From Stenotrophomonas maltophilia (GTDB lineage: Bacteria; Pseudomonadota; Gammaproteobacteria; Xanthomonadales; Xanthomonadaceae): 61,927 bases of DNA. Positions 8,556 to 18,086 of this stretch are shown here, in pieces. Location: the NCBI RefSeq assembly GCF_004920835.1, contig NZ_QFHO01000027.1, positions 1 to 61,927 of the forward strand, read 5' to 3'. The notes under the pieces are model-generated. The model ran no database searches and was not told where the DNA came from. It saw only the letters and a list, made by a program, of their open reading frames with translations. The translations under genes and the position numbers were made by a program. The stretch's first letter is position 1; each line of letters begins with the position of its first letter.

Positions 8556-9596
8556 ATGATAACCGCAGGCCCCCTGTCCATGCAGCTTTCCGCCTTCCCC
8601 CGGACCCCGTCGCCAGGCGCGCCCGCACGCTGGCAGCAGCTCTGGCGCCAGGCGCTGCGCGACCCGCACGCCCTGCTGGCCCGGCTGCAGCTGGACCCGG
8701 CCGCGTTGGGTGTCTCGGACGAAGCCATGGCCCAGTTCGCGCTGCGCGTGCCGGAGGGCTTCGTGGCCCGCATGCGCAAGGGCGATGCGGCCGACCCATT
8801 GCTGCGCCAGGTGCTGCCGATCGACGAGGAAATGCGTCCGGCGCCCGGGTTCAGCTTCGACGCGGTGGGCGACGGCGCGGCAAAGAAGGCCACCGGCGTC
8901 ATCCAGAAGTACCGCGGCCGTGCCCTGCTGGTGGCCACCGGCAGCTGTGCGATCAACTGCCGCTACTGCTTCCGCCGGCACTTCGACTATGGCGCGGAGA
9001 ATGCCGCCAAGGGCGGCTGGCAGGAGGCGGTGGCGGCCATCGCGGCCGACCCGGACATCGACGAGGTGATCCTGTCCGGCGGCGACCCGCTGTCGCTGGC
9101 CACGCACAAGCTGGCTGAGCTGACCGAAGCGCTGCGCCAGATCCCGCACATCCGTCGGCTGCGCATTCACACGCGGCTGCCGATCGTGCTGCCGGAGCGG
9201 GTGGACGAGGAGCTGCTGGCCTGGCTGGGCGGGCTGCCCTGGCCGCTGGCGATCGTGGTCCATGCCAACCACGCCAATGAATTCGATGCCAGCGTCGATA
9301 CGGCGATGGCCCGCCTGCGCGGCATCGGCGCCCAGCTGCTGAACCAGGCAGTGCTGCTGCGCGGGGTCAACGACAGCGTGCAGGCGCTGCAGGACCTGAG
9401 CGAACGCAGCTTCGCTGCCGGCGTGCTGCCCTATTACCTGCATCAGTTGGATCGGGTTGATGGCGTGGCCCACTTCGAAGTGGACGACATCCAGGCCAAG
9501 GCGTTGATCGCCGGCCTGACCGCGCACCTGTCCGGTTACCTGATCCCTAAGCTGGTGCGCGAACTGCCCGGCGACCCTAGCAAGCGCCCGCTATAA
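8556..9596 (+). CDS. epmB: EF-P (R)-beta-lysylation protein EpmB (lysine 2,3-aminomutase-like)
   Basis: This is a radical SAM, PLP-dependent enzyme of 346 residues (338 if the next ATG at 8580 is used). It isomerises lysine to (R)-beta-lysine for attachment to EF-P Lys34. The 4Fe-4S motif CAINCRYCFRRHF lies near residue 125, followed by VILSGGDPL, RLRIHTRLPIVLPER and NQAVLLRGVND. The length agrees with E. coli EpmB. It is divergent from efp, so enzyme and substrate are adjacent. The partner EpmA is not in this window. Confidence 0.93.
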   Translation: MITAGPLSMQLSAFPRTPSPGAPARWQQLWRQALRDPHALLARLQLDPAALGVSDEAMAQFALRVPEGFVARMRKGDAADPLLRQVLPIDEEMRPAPGFSFDAVGDGAAKKATGVIQKYRGRALLVATGSCAINCRYCFRRHFDYGAENAAKGGWQEAVAAIAADPDIDEVILSGGDPLSLATHKLAELTEALRQIPHIRRLRIHTRLPIVLPERVDEELLAWLGGLPWPLAIVVHANHANEFDASVDTAMARLRGIGAQLLNQAVLLRGVNDSVQALQDLSERSFAAGVLPYYLHQLDRVDGVAHFEVDDIQAKALIAGLTAHLSGYLIPKLVRELPGDPSKRPL

Positions 9597-9607
9597 CACG
9601 GGGCCGA

Positions 9608-9644
9608 GGTCAGATCCCTTTTCCCGCGGAAAAGGGATCTGACC
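9608..9644. terminator. Perfect 17-bp palindrome between convergent epmB and GGDEF/EAL genes
   Basis: Two perfect 17-base arms (starting GGTCAGATCCC) surround the three bases CGC. The stem contains CCCTTTT and AAAAGGG, so after the hairpin opens it can offer U-rich RNA on either strand. It lies 12 bp past epmB and 13 bp past the end of the convergent gene. It looks like a repeated bidirectional 3'-end element, not a standard terminator with a separate T-tail. Confidence 0.65.
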
Positions 9645-9656
9645 CCAAGACAACGG

Positions 9657-11783
9657 CTACAGGCCCGACTCGATCATCCGTACCACTTCGGTGGCGGTCA
9701 CCGGGTGGCTCAGCCAGTAACCCTGGCCGAGGTCGCAGCCACGCTGGGCCAGCAGTTCGAATTGCGCCTGCTGCTCGATGCCCTCGGCCACCACCGTGAT
9801 GCCCAGCGCATGGGCCATGGCGATGATCGCCGTGGTCAGAGCAAGGTCGTCGGGGTCGCGCTGCATGTCGGCGACGAAACTCTTGTCGATCTTTACCCCA
9901 TCCACCGGCACCTGGCGCAGATGGCTGAGGCCGGAGAAGCCGGTGCCGAAATCATCCAGCCAGACCTTCACACCGGTGCGGTGCAACTTGTCCAGCAGTT
10001 GCGCGGCCACCATCTCATCGCCGATCACCGCGGTCTCGGTCAGCTCCAGGTGCAGGCGCGAAGCCGGCAGCCCGGACTCATGCAGGCACTGTGCCACCAG
10101 TGCCGGCAACTCGCCGCCGCGCAGCTGCCGAGGCGATACATTGACCGATACGAACAGGTCATCGCCGCCCGCTCCGCGCGGCCACTGCGAGGCTTCCATG
10201 CAGGCCGCGCGCAGCACCTTCGGGCCGATGATCTCGATCAACCCGCTCTGCTCGGCCACTTCGATGAACACCGACGGCGGGATCGTACCAAGGGTCGGGT
10301 GCTGCCAGCGCAGCAGCACTTCGACACCTACCATGCGGCGGTCGCGCATGCGGAAGATCGGCTGGTAGGCCAGGCGCAGCTCGCCGCGCTCCCAGGCACC
10401 GCGCAGCTCCTGCTCCATGTGCACGCGGCGCTCGACTGCATGGTCCATCGCGCGGCTGTAGTAGCGATAGCAGTTCTTGCCGGCCATCTTCGCCTGGTAC
10501 ATGGCGATGTCGCCGTTCTTCAGCAGCGTGGTCGCATCGGCCGCGTCGTCGGGGAACAGGGTCACGCCGATCGAGGTTCCGAGGAACAATTCCCTGCCCT
10601 GCACCACCAGCGGCTTGCCCAGCTCGCGCACCAGCACTTCGGCCAGCAATCGCGCATTGGCAGCCACGTCACCGTCGCCGACCAGGATCACGAACTCGTC
10701 GCCACCGAACCGCGCCAGCAGCGCCTCATCGCCACCGGCTTCGGTCACTGCGCGGCCGATGCGCTGTGCGAACTGCAGCAACGCCTCGTCGCCTGCCTCG
10801 TGGCCAAGGGTATCGTTGACCCGCTTGAAGTCGTCAATGTCGGCAAACAGCAGGCCCAGCCTATGGTTGGAAGCGCGCGCAGCCATCAACCGGTGATCCA
10901 GCGCCTCGCGGAACGCCAGCCGGTTGGTCAGCCCGGTCAACGCATCGGTATAGGCCATGCGCCGCACTTCGCGATCATGGCGGGCGATCGCATCCCGCAT
11001 GCTGGCGAAGCCGCGTACCAGCTCACCAACCTCGTCATCGCGGCTGTTCTCCGCCAGCGGCGCCTGGTAGTCCCCGGCTTCGATACGGCGTGCCGCCGCG
11101 GCCAGGTCACGGATCGGCGCCACCAGGGTGCGCTGCACGTAGAGGATCACCACCACGCCGATCACCACCAGCAGCCCCAGCATCAGCAGCAGCCAGCCCA
11201 GGTGGCGGCTGCCGACCTGCTGCAGGCGCTCTCCGAGCGTGGCGTTGGCAGCCTGCTCGCGCTGCTGCACCTCGTCCAGCGCCATGCCGACGCGGACGCC
11301 ACCGATGCGCTGGTTGCCGACCATGATCGGCATCGCGTTGTCGAGCACCTTCGGCGATTCCTGCACCACCAGGGCCCGCGCGGCCACTGCTCCGGGCGCC
11401 AGCGGGTCGGCCATGGGCTGCCCGAAACCGGCAACCTCGACCGTACCGTCATGCACCAGCCGGCCATGGTCATCGAACACCAGCACGTAGCGCACCACCT
11501 GCTGGCGGGCAGTATTGCGCACCAGCGCACCGATCTGGTCCAGATCGCGGTAGTACAGCGGGTTGGCCAGCGCATCGGACAACTCGCGCGCCATCGCCTC
11601 GCCACGGCTGCGCACGCCGCGATCGAACAGTTCATGGATGACACTGCCACTGAGGTTGCGCACCTCGCTCTGCATCGCCGTCTGCCGCCCCAGCAGTACC
11701 GCCAGGATCGCCACGACCACGATCATCGCCCCGCCCATCGCAAGCAGGAACCGGGCCTGCATTCCCGAGCCGAGCCACTTCAT
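9657..11783 (-). CDS. Membrane sensor with GGDEF and EAL domains (c-di-GMP turnover)
   Basis: This is a 708-residue inner-membrane protein. TM1 is at about 10-31, a periplasmic sensing domain at 35-190, TM2 at 195-216, HAMP to about 270, GGDEF domain at 277-435 and EAL domain at about 455-700. The diguanylate cyclase motif is intact (RFGGDEF, GGDEF 360-364). In the phosphodiesterase domain EAL reads EVL (Glu488 kept), and SVNVSPRQL, ELTET, DDFGTG, VKIDKSFV, AEGIE and QGYWLSHP are present, so all catalytic residues remain. Both activities are possible. The ATG overlaps the stop of the upstream PhnD-like gene (ATGA), so the two proteins are made together and the binding protein may feed the sensor. 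Confidence 0.9.
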   Translation of the reverse strand: MKWLGSGMQARFLLAMGGAMIVVVAILAVLLGRQTAMQSEVRNLSGSVIHELFDRGVRSRGEAMARELSDALANPLYYRDLDQIGALVRNTARQQVVRYVLVFDDHGRLVHDGTVEVAGFGQPMADPLAPGAVAARALVVQESPKVLDNAMPIMVGNQRIGGVRVGMALDEVQQREQAANATLGERLQQVGSRHLGWLLLMLGLLVVIGVVVILYVQRTLVAPIRDLAAAARRIEAGDYQAPLAENSRDDEVGELVRGFASMRDAIARHDREVRRMAYTDALTGLTNRLAFREALDHRLMAARASNHRLGLLFADIDDFKRVNDTLGHEAGDEALLQFAQRIGRAVTEAGGDEALLARFGGDEFVILVGDGDVAANARLLAEVLVRELGKPLVVQGRELFLGTSIGVTLFPDDAADATTLLKNGDIAMYQAKMAGKNCYRYYSRAMDHAVERRVHMEQELRGAWERGELRLAYQPIFRMRDRRMVGVEVLLRWQHPTLGTIPPSVFIEVAEQSGLIEIIGPKVLRAACMEASQWPRGAGGDDLFVSVNVSPRQLRGGELPALVAQCLHESGLPASRLHLELTETAVIGDEMVAAQLLDKLHRTGVKVWLDDFGTGFSGLSHLRQVPVDGVKIDKSFVADMQRDPDDLALTTAIIAMAHALGITVVAEGIEQQAQFELLAQRGCDLGQGYWLSHPVTATEVVRMIESGL

Positions 11784-12712
11784 TCCACTTCCATCCGCAC
11801 GCGCGTCAATCCTTGTTTCAATTCATCCAGCCGCTGCTGCGCATGCGCATCGACGCGGTGGAAACCGGAAGTGCCAAAAAACCGATGCAACGCCCCCTGC
11901 GCCCGCGGATCGCTGGCCGCCTCCAGCAGTACCTGCTGCAGGCGGTCACGCACCCTCGGATCGAGGTCGGCGCGCACCATCTCCACCGCACGCGGGTACG
12001 GCTCGGTGCGCAGCAGTTCGCGGAAGTCGCGACGGAACGCCGCCGGCACCCGCCGTTCGTCGTTCCAGTCCACGCTGCTCACCGCTCCCACATCGGCCAT
12101 CCCCTTGTGCACGTAGGTGGCGATGTTCAACTCACTGCGCACGAACACATAGCCCACGCTGTCCCGGCCCGGCATATCCCAGACCCCGGCAAGGATCTGT
12201 GGTGACAGCCCGTCCTGCAGCAGGGTCATCACCGGCACCAGGTAGGCACTGGTGGACGCGGTGTTCTGCAGGGCCAACCGATGGCCGCGCAGATCCTGCA
12301 CGCGCTGGATCGGGCTGTCGCTGCGCACGAAGAACACCGTCTGGTATTCACGCACGCCATTGCGCTCGGTCAGCAGCAGCGGACGAGCGCCACTGCGCTG
12401 GCCCAGCGCCATGGCCGTGCCCGATGTTTCGGTGACCCAGTCGACCCGTCCCCGCCGCAGGTAGCTGGCCATCTGCTGGGGGTCGCGCGCCATCAGGATC
12501 CTCCCCTCCTTGATCCCGACGTCGTGCATGCGCGGCACCACATAGTCCAGCAGTGGCTGCAGCTGCTCGTAATGGGCCTTGGGATCATCGCTGATCCGGC
12601 CCAGCACCAGCACCGGGTCCGGTGCTGCACGCACCGTCCCGGCCAGCAGGACCATGGCCAGGCTCAGCAGTCCCCCCTGCATTGCCTTTCGAAGACCTGA
12701 CACAGGCTTCAT
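11780..12712 (-). CDS. Periplasmic PhnD-like (phosphate/phosphonate-type) substrate-binding protein
   Basis: This 310-residue exported protein has a signal peptide ending near VRAAPDP (about residue 31). The mature part resembles PhnD/SBP family 12-like proteins: [61 protein letters not shown] and [10 protein letters not shown]. An AGGGGGG ribosome site precedes the ATG at 12712. No ABC permease or ATPase is nearby; instead the gene is coupled to a GGDEF/EAL sensor, so a sensory role is more likely than transport. Its ligand is unknown. Confidence 0.82.
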   Translation of the reverse strand: MKPVSGLRKAMQGGLLSLAMVLLAGTVRAAPDPVLVLGRISDDPKAHYEQLQPLLDYVVPRMHDVGIKEGRILMARDPQQMASYLRRGRVDWVTETSGTAMALGQRSGARPLLLTERNGVREYQTVFFVRSDSPIQRVQDLRGHRLALQNTASTSAYLVPVMTLLQDGLSPQILAGVWDMPGRDSVGYVFVRSELNIATYVHKGMADVGAVSSVDWNDERRVPAAFRRDFRELLRTEPYPRAVEMVRADLDPRVRDRLQQVLLEAASDPRAQGALHRFFGTSGFHRVDAHAQQRLDELKQGLTRVRMEVE

Positions 12713-12758
12713 CCCCCCTGGGTATCCGGACAGACTACCCGAAAAAATGAGAACGTCG

Positions 12759-13529
12759 TCAGCTGTCCTTGTTGCCCGCCTGGGCCAGCCGCGCCATGCG
12801 CTGGGTATCGGCGAGGATGCCGCGCAGCAGGCGTACTTCCTGCTCGCTCGGCTCGCTACGCAGGAACAGGCGGCGCAGCTTGCGCATCGCCGATTCCGGC
12901 GCGCGGCCCTTGTGGAAATCGATCTCGTCCAGGGTGTCGCCGAGCTGGGCGAAGAAGCTCTCCATCTGCTCATGGCTGGCGACCTGTTCGCGGACGCCGG
13001 TCCCCGGCTCAGCCACCGGCTGTGCGCCAAGCAGCTGCATGCGGGTTTCATAGGCCAGCACCTGTACGGCTGCCGCCAGGTTGAGCGAGCTGAACTCCGG
13101 ATCGGACGGGATGTGCACCGCCGCGTGGCACAGCTGCAGCTCTTCGTTGGTCAGCCCGGTACGCTCGCGGCCGAACACCAGCGCTACCTCGGCACCTTCG
13201 CCGGCCTTGGTCACGGCGCGGGCAGCGGCCTCGGCGGGCAGGTACTCCTCCAGCTGGACGCGGCGCGCGCGGGCAGTGCAGCCCAGCACCAGGCGGCAGT
13301 CGGCCACGGCCTCGGCCAGGGTGGCCACCACCGGGGCGTCACCGAGTACGTCTTCGGCACCGGCCGAGCGGCGGAAGGCCTCCTCGTCCAATGGCTTTTC
13401 GGGCGCGACCAGCACCAGGCGGGCCAGGCCCATGGTCTTCAGGGCACGGGCGGCGGCGCCCATGTTGCCGGGGTGCTGGGTACCGACCAGGACGAATCGG
13501 AGGCGGGTGGCGACGGGAAACTGGGACAT
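12759..13529 (-). CDS. trmJ: tRNA (cytidine/uridine-2'-O-)-methyltransferase TrmJ
   Basis: This 256-residue SPOUT methyltransferase modifies the ribose at position 32 of several tRNAs. Typical motifs are [23 protein letters not shown] (start), [21 protein letters not shown] and [22 protein letters not shown], which form the trefoil-knot SAM site. The C-terminal extension (about 90 residues) matches bacterial TrmJ. The ATG at 13529 has no strong ribosome site. The gene is divergent from suhB over 120 bp, an arrangement common in gammaproteobacteria. Confidence 0.93.
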   Translation of the reverse strand: MSQFPVATRLRFVLVGTQHPGNMGAAARALKTMGLARLVLVAPEKPLDEEAFRRSAGAEDVLGDAPVVATLAEAVADCRLVLGCTARARRVQLEEYLPAEAAARAVTKAGEGAEVALVFGRERTGLTNEELQLCHAAVHIPSDPEFSSLNLAAAVQVLAYETRMQLLGAQPVAEPGTGVREQVASHEQMESFFAQLGDTLDEIDFHKGRAPESAMRKLRRLFLRSEPSEQEVRLLRGILADTQRMARLAQAGNKDS

Positions 13530-13649
13530 GAACAGGGAAAATGTCGAGCTGGACGAAGACCAATGGTAAACTGTGCGGCCGGCCACTGCGCCGGACCCGC
13601 TCTTTTCCCCCGCCAGCCCTTCTCTTCTGCCTTTCCGGGAGCCCACGCC

Positions 13650-14477
13650 ATGCAGAAACCCGCCGTAACCGTCATGGTCAAGGCCGCCCGCCTCGCCGGC
13701 AACGTCCTGTTGCGCAACATCAACAAGCTCGAGGCGCTGAACGTGGTGCAGAAGGGCCGGATGGACTACGCCAGCGAAGTGGACGCGGACGCGGAAAAGG
13801 TCATCGTCAAGGAACTCAAGCGCGCCTATCCCGAATACGGCATCTTCGGCGAAGAAGGTGGCGTGCAGGGCGAGCGTCGCCAGATGTGGGTCATCGACCC
13901 GCTCGATGGCACCAGCAATTACCTGCGCGGCGTGCCGCACTACTGCGTGTCGATCGCCCTGGTCGAGAACGGCGAGCCGACCGATGCGGTCATCTTCGAC
14001 CCGCTGCGCAATGAACTGTTCACCGCCAGCCGTGGCGCTGGTGCCGTGCTGAACGACCGCCGCATCCGCGTTGCCGACCGCAAGGACCTGGAAGGCACCA
14101 TGATCCACACCGGCTTCGCCCCGCGTGAGCGCGCCCGCGCCAGCGCCCAGCTGAAGTCGGTCGACACCCTGCTGGTCCAGGCCGAGGACATCCGCCGCAC
14201 CGGTTCAGCCGCGCTGGACCTGGCCTACGTGGCCTGTGGCCGCGCTGATGCCTACTTCGAAGCCGGTGTGAAGGCATGGGACATCGCCGCTGGCCTGCTG
14301 CTGGTCCGCGAGGCCGGTGGCAAGGTCTGCGACTTCAAGGGCGCAACCCTGGGCCGGATGGACAACCGCGGCCCGGACAACCACCAGATCGTGGCCGGTA
14401 ACCTGAAGGTGGCCGAATCGCTGCAGAAGGTGCTGGTGAACACCGGCTACGCGGCGGAGTTCGACGCGAAGTTCTGA
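13650..14477 (+). CDS. suhB: Inositol-1-monophosphatase / SuhB
   Basis: This 275-residue Mg-dependent phosphatase of the inositol monophosphatase family also acts in E. coli as an Nus-complex antitermination factor. Metal-site motifs are GEEGG (about residue 68), [15 protein letters not shown] (about 87) and [16 protein letters not shown] (about 209). A GGGAG ribosome site supports the ATG at 13650. The divergent trmJ neighbour fits suhB in related bacteria. Catalytic residues are complete, so enzyme activity is expected; the antitermination role is inferred from the family. Confidence 0.95.
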   Translation: MQKPAVTVMVKAARLAGNVLLRNINKLEALNVVQKGRMDYASEVDADAEKVIVKELKRAYPEYGIFGEEGGVQGERRQMWVIDPLDGTSNYLRGVPHYCVSIALVENGEPTDAVIFDPLRNELFTASRGAGAVLNDRRIRVADRKDLEGTMIHTGFAPRERARASAQLKSVDTLLVQAEDIRRTGSAALDLAYVACGRADAYFEAGVKAWDIAAGLLLVREAGGKVCDFKGATLGRMDNRGPDNHQIVAGNLKVAESLQKVLVNTGYAAEFDAKF

Positions 14478-14502
14478 GGTTCCGTGTAGAGCGGTTCATG
14501 GA

Positions 14503-14529
14503 AACGGCACCTGCGAAGGTGCCGTTTTT
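14503..14529 (+). terminator. Rho-independent terminator after suhB
   Basis: A 10-bp stem (AACGGCACCT with its complement) with a GCGA tetraloop is followed by TTTTT, 25 bp past the suhB stop codon. Confidence 0.9.
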
Positions 14530-14550
14530 GTATCCGCGGTGATCGTGCTT

Positions 14551-15144
14551 GTCACTTTCTTTGCTCGTGCACCGCGCTGCAGGAGCAGCGTGGAACGGCG
14601 TAGCCGGCCCGTAGGGTGGCGCACATGGATGTGCGCCATCAAGAAAGTAACCAAAGAAACACGCCGCCAGGCCGCGAGCCGTCGCTCCGCGCCGGCACCC
14701 TGCGCTTCTCGGCGAATCAGGGGACGGCGCCGAACTCGCTTCGCTCAGACACCGGCGCCTCTGCGCCCCTGATTCCCCTGCGATGCTCGGCTCGCTCAAG
14801 GCGGACCCAACATCAAGAGCAACAGCTACACCCGGAAGATCCACGCCATGCATGGATGCTGTTGCCGTTGATCTTGATCTTCCAGTCCGCCTTGAGCGAG
14901 CCGAGCACCGCAGGTCCGGCGAGGGCGAAGAGGTGCGGGTGTCTGAGCGAAGCGAGTTCCCGCACCGTCCCTCGACGGACCGAGGAGCACAGGGCACCGG
15001 CGTGCGCAGCACGGCGGCTCGCGGCCGGCGGAGCGTTTCTTTGGTTACTTTCTTGATGGCGCACATCCATGTGCGCCACCCTACGGGCCGGCTACGCCGT
15101 TCCACGCTGCTCCTGCAGCGCGGTGCACGAGCAAAGAAAGTGAC
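14551..15144. repeat. 594-bp nested inverted-repeat element without genes
   Basis: The outer arms 14551-14660 and 15035-15144 are 110 bp long and perfectly complementary. Inside each arm lies a hairpin with a conserved 20-base loop (AACTCGCTTCGCTCAGACAC, 14733-14752 and its complement near 14939-14958), but the stems differ: ACGGCGCCG with CGGCGCC on the left, GGTGCGGG with CCGCACC on the right, each extended by a second complementary block. A 21-bp arm pair at 14785-14805 and 14886-14906 closes the centre, which holds a small REP-like palindrome. Short ORFs on both strands exist only because the element is symmetrical. It fills the convergent gap between suhB and htpX, and no promoter or gene was recognised in it. 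Confidence 0.9.
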
Positions 15145-15206
15145 ACCTCTCCGCAGACGCGGAAACGATCCGCCGGGCACGACCCGGCATCAGCAATGCA
15201 TCCCCG

Positions 15207-15239
15207 CAAACAAAAACGCCCGGCGCGAGGCCAGGCGTT
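15207..15239 (-). terminator. Rho-independent terminator after htpX
   Basis: Read on the minus strand, AACGCC-TGGC pairs with GCCG-GGCGTT and is followed by TTTTTG TTTG. It lies 26 bp beyond the htpX stop codon. Confidence 0.75.
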
Positions 15240-15264
15240 CCTGCACTACCTTGGAAGCGGAGGC

Positions 15265-16131
15265 TTACGCCACCGTAGACGCCCGCAGTGCGGCAATGCG
15301 CTCTTCCAGCGGCGGGTGGCTCATGAACAGCTTCTTCGCCGTCGAACCGGCAATACCGAAGGCGGCGATCTGGGTCGGCAGCGTGCTCTGGCCGTGGTTG
15401 AGCTGCAGGCGCTCCAGCGCGGCGATCATCTTCTGGCGGCCGGCCAGCGAGGCACCGCCGGCATCGGCACGAAACTCACGGTGACGCGAAAACCACATCG
15501 CGATCATGGTGGCGAACAGGCCGAACACCATCTCCAGCACGAACACGATGATGTAGTACGCAAAACCGCGGCCGCCGCCTTCGCGGTTGCCCGACAGCGC
15601 GCTGTCGATGATGCCGCCGACCACGCGGGCCAGCACGATCACGAAGGTGTTCAGCACACCCTGCAGCAACGCCATGGTGATCATGTCACCGTTGGCGACG
15701 TGGGCGATCTCGTGGCCCAGCACTGCTTCGGCCTCGTCTTCGCTCATGTTGTGCAGCAGGCCGGTGGACACCGCCACCAGCGCATTGTTGCGGTTGGCAC
15801 CGGTGGCGAAGGCGTTGATCTCCGGGCCGTCATAGACCGCCACTTCAGGCATGCCGATGCCCGCCGCCTTGGCCTGGCGCTCGACGGTGGCCAGCAGCCA
15901 GCGCTCGGTCTGGTTGCGCGGCTCGGTGATCACCACCGCACCGGTGGAGCGCTTGGCCATCCACTTGGACAGCAGCAGCGAAATGAAGGAGCCACCGAAA
16001 CCGAAGATGCCGGCCATGATCAGCAGGCCGCTCATCTTGCTGGGGTCGGTTCCCGTCAGCGACATCACGATGCTGGCCAGGATCAGCACGGCAAAGTTCG
16101 TGGCCAGGAAGAGGGCTATACGGGTGAACAT
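15265..16131 (-). CDS. htpX: Membrane zinc metalloprotease HtpX
   Basis: This 288-residue M48B protease of the inner membrane degrades misfolded membrane proteins. Two N-terminal membrane segments lie at about 4-24 and 33-55. The zinc motif [10 protein letters not shown] is near residue 140 and the third ligand is in [14 protein letters not shown]. Two further hydrophobic segments lie between them, and the C-terminal [13 protein letters not shown] is typical. Length and motifs match E. coli HtpX (293 residues). It stands alone, divergent from gluQ; no heat-shock promoter was identified by eye. Confidence 0.97.
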   Translation of the reverse strand: MFTRIALFLATNFAVLILASIVMSLTGTDPSKMSGLLIMAGIFGFGGSFISLLLSKWMAKRSTGAVVITEPRNQTERWLLATVERQAKAAGIGMPEVAVYDGPEINAFATGANRNNALVAVSTGLLHNMSEDEAEAVLGHEIAHVANGDMITMALLQGVLNTFVIVLARVVGGIIDSALSGNREGGGRGFAYYIIVFVLEMVFGLFATMIAMWFSRHREFRADAGGASLAGRQKMIAALERLQLNHGQSTLPTQIAAFGIAGSTAKKLFMSHPPLEERIAALRASTVA

Positions 16132-16224
16132 GGGAAATTCCGGCTCGGAAGGGGTCGATATCGATCAATTTGCGGTGCGGTCAGCTTGAATTCAAGCGCC
16201 AACCTGACCGACGATTCAGCCTGC

Positions 16225-17145
16225 ATGACCTCCCCCATTCCCTGCGGCCGCTTCGCGCCCTCGCCGACCGGCCTGCTCCACCCCGGATCCCTGCTCGCCG
16301 CCTTCGGCAGCTGGCTGCTCGCGCGCCATCACGGCGGCTTGTGGCGGCTGCGCATCGAAGACGTCGATCCGCCGCGCACCGTGCCCGGTGCCGCCGAGTC
16401 ACAACTGCGGGCACTGTCCGCGTTCGGCCTGGTCCATGATGGCCCGATCCTCTGGCAGAGCGCCCGTGGCGAGGTCTACCAGGCCGCACTGGATGTGCTG
16501 CTCGCCGATGATCTGGCCTTCATCTGCCACTGCAGCCGCAGCGAGCTGGCTGCCAGCGGCGGCATCCACCATCGCTGCGTTGCGCGGCAACCAAGACCGG
16601 ACCCGGCCGTCCGCTTCCGCGTGCCGCCTGGCAGCCTCGTGCACTTCGACGATGGCCTGCGTGGCCCACAGCAGCAGGACGTGCATGCCGAGGTCGGCGA
16701 CTTCGTGCTGCGCCGCGCCGACGGCTGCTGGGCGTACCAGCTGGCGGTGGTGGTGGACGACGCTGCACAGGGCGTGACCGAAGTGGTGCGTGGCGCCGAC
16801 CTGCTCGATTCCACCGCGCGGCAGATCCTGCTGCAGCAGGCGCTGGGCCTGGCGGTGCCGCGCTACTGGCATCTACCCCTGCTGCTGGATGCACCGGGCC
16901 ACAAGCTGTCCAAGTCACTGGCGGCGCTGGCGGTCGACAGCACGCGACCGGTGCCGGTGCTGCGCCAGCTCTGGCAGCTGCTCGGCCAGGCCCCCGCCGC
17001 GCTGGACCACGCGCAGGATCTGGACACGCTGTTCGCCGCCGCGCAACGGGCCTTCGACCCGGCGCGGCTGCCGCGTACCGATATCCTGCTGCCGGCCGGC
17101 GCACTTTCCGCGCCGATGTTGCAGAATCCCCCTTCCCCCACCTGA
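16225..17145 (+). CDS. gluQ: Glutamyl-Q tRNA(Asp) synthetase
   Basis: This 306-residue paralogue of the GluRS catalytic domain attaches glutamate to the queuosine base of tRNA-Asp. HIGH-like [14 protein letters not shown] is at residues 9-22, RIEDVDPPR near 44 and the KMSKS-like HKLSKS near 235. The zinc site CHC...GGIHHRC keeps three cysteines, with His where E. coli has Tyr. No anticodon-binding domain is present, as expected. queG, which makes the final step of queuosine, also lies in this window. The ATG at 16225 has only a weak ribosome site. Confidence 0.93.
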   Translation: MTSPIPCGRFAPSPTGLLHPGSLLAAFGSWLLARHHGGLWRLRIEDVDPPRTVPGAAESQLRALSAFGLVHDGPILWQSARGEVYQAALDVLLADDLAFICHCSRSELAASGGIHHRCVARQPRPDPAVRFRVPPGSLVHFDDGLRGPQQQDVHAEVGDFVLRRADGCWAYQLAVVVDDAAQGVTEVVRGADLLDSTARQILLQQALGLAVPRYWHLPLLLDAPGHKLSKSLAALAVDSTRPVPVLRQLWQLLGQAPAALDHAQDLDTLFAAAQRAFDPARLPRTDILLPAGALSAPMLQNPPSPT

Positions 17146-17162
17146 TTCCCGGACAGCATTCC

Positions 17163-17903
17163 ATGACATCTCGCGTCGCACTGGTCACCGGCGGAACCGG
17201 CGGCATCGGTACCGCCATCTGCCAACGCCTGGCCGACCAGGGCCACCGGGTCGCCACCAATTACCGCGACGAAGCCAAGGCCCGTGCCTGGCTGCAGGCG
17301 ATGACCGAACGCGGCTACAGCGTGTCGATCTTTCCAGGTGATGTCTCCGATCCGGACAGCGCCGAGGCGATGGTGCGCGCGGTCGAGGCCGAGCTCGGGC
17401 CGGTCGAGATCCTGGTCAACAACGCCGGCATCACCCGCGACACCACCTTCCACCGCATGCGCGCGGACCAGTGGCACGATGTGATCAACACCAACCTCAA
17501 TTCGGTGTTCAACGTCACCCGCCCGGTGATCGAGGGCATGCGCCGCCGCGGCTGGGGCCGGGTCATCCAGATCAGCTCGATCAACGGCCTGAAGGGCCAG
17601 TATGGCCAGGCCAACTACGCAGCGGCCAAGGCCGGCATGCACGGCTTCACCATCTCGCTGGCCCGCGAGAATGCCGGCTTTGGCATCACCGTCAACACCA
17701 TTTCGCCCGGCTACGTCGCCACCGACATGGTGATGGCGGTGCCGGAGGAAGTGCGCGCCAAGATCATCGCCGACATCCCCACCGGGCGCCTGGGCAGGCC
17801 GGAAGAAATCGCCTACGGCGTGTCGTTCCTGGTGGCCGACGAGGCCTCGTGGATCACCGGCAGCAACCTGGACATCAACGGCGGCCACCATATGGGCTGG
17901 TAA
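17163..17903 (+). CDS. phbB: Acetoacetyl-CoA reductase (PhbB-type SDR)
   Basis: This 246-residue short-chain dehydrogenase has the cofactor loop TGGTGGIG (residues 9-16), NNAGITRD, and the Ser-Tyr-Lys triad in ISSINGLKGQYGQANYAAAK. FHRM--DQW--VI-TNLNSVFNVT and ISPGYVATDMV are characteristic of PhbB, which reduces acetoacetyl-CoA with NADPH to (R)-3-hydroxybutyryl-CoA for polyhydroxybutyrate. The next gene is the polymer regulator PhaR, which supports this role over fatty-acid FabG. The polymer synthase PhaC is not in the window. Confidence 0.92.
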   Translation: MTSRVALVTGGTGGIGTAICQRLADQGHRVATNYRDEAKARAWLQAMTERGYSVSIFPGDVSDPDSAEAMVRAVEAELGPVEILVNNAGITRDTTFHRMRADQWHDVINTNLNSVFNVTRPVIEGMRRRGWGRVIQISSINGLKGQYGQANYAAAKAGMHGFTISLARENAGFGITVNTISPGYVATDMVMAVPEEVRAKIIADIPTGRLGRPEEIAYGVSFLVADEASWITGSNLDINGGHHMGW

Positions 17904-18086
17904 GCCGCGCACGGGGTGGTTGCAGCGCGCGCTGCCGCCCCCTGCCGAGAGTCATGCTGCGCAGCACGCAAACCCTTGTTGCGCAACATGATCGCCGCCG
18001 AAAGCCAAGCCTGGCGGGGGCTGAGGCGGTTGCAACGGCTGCTGCACTGCGCCATGCTGCGCGTCTACTGTGACGAGTACCGCTTC

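Noticed and set aside
9657..11783. Reading the EAL domain as inactive because EAL is EVL
   Set aside because: The Glu and all other catalytic positions are present; the middle residue of the motif is not catalytic.
9705..12116. 803-codon open frame antisense to the GGDEF/EAL and PhnD-like genes
   Set aside because: It spans two certain genes on the other strand; the translation is His/Gln-rich shadow without motifs.
14616..15079. Similar small proteins starting [15 protein letters not shown] on both strands
   Set aside because: They arise because the element is an inverted repeat; coding character, ribosome sites and length conservation are missing.
14551..15144. Insertion sequence with terminal inverted repeats
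   Set aside because: No transposase frame fits inside, and no target-site duplication was seen at the ends (CTT before, ACC after).
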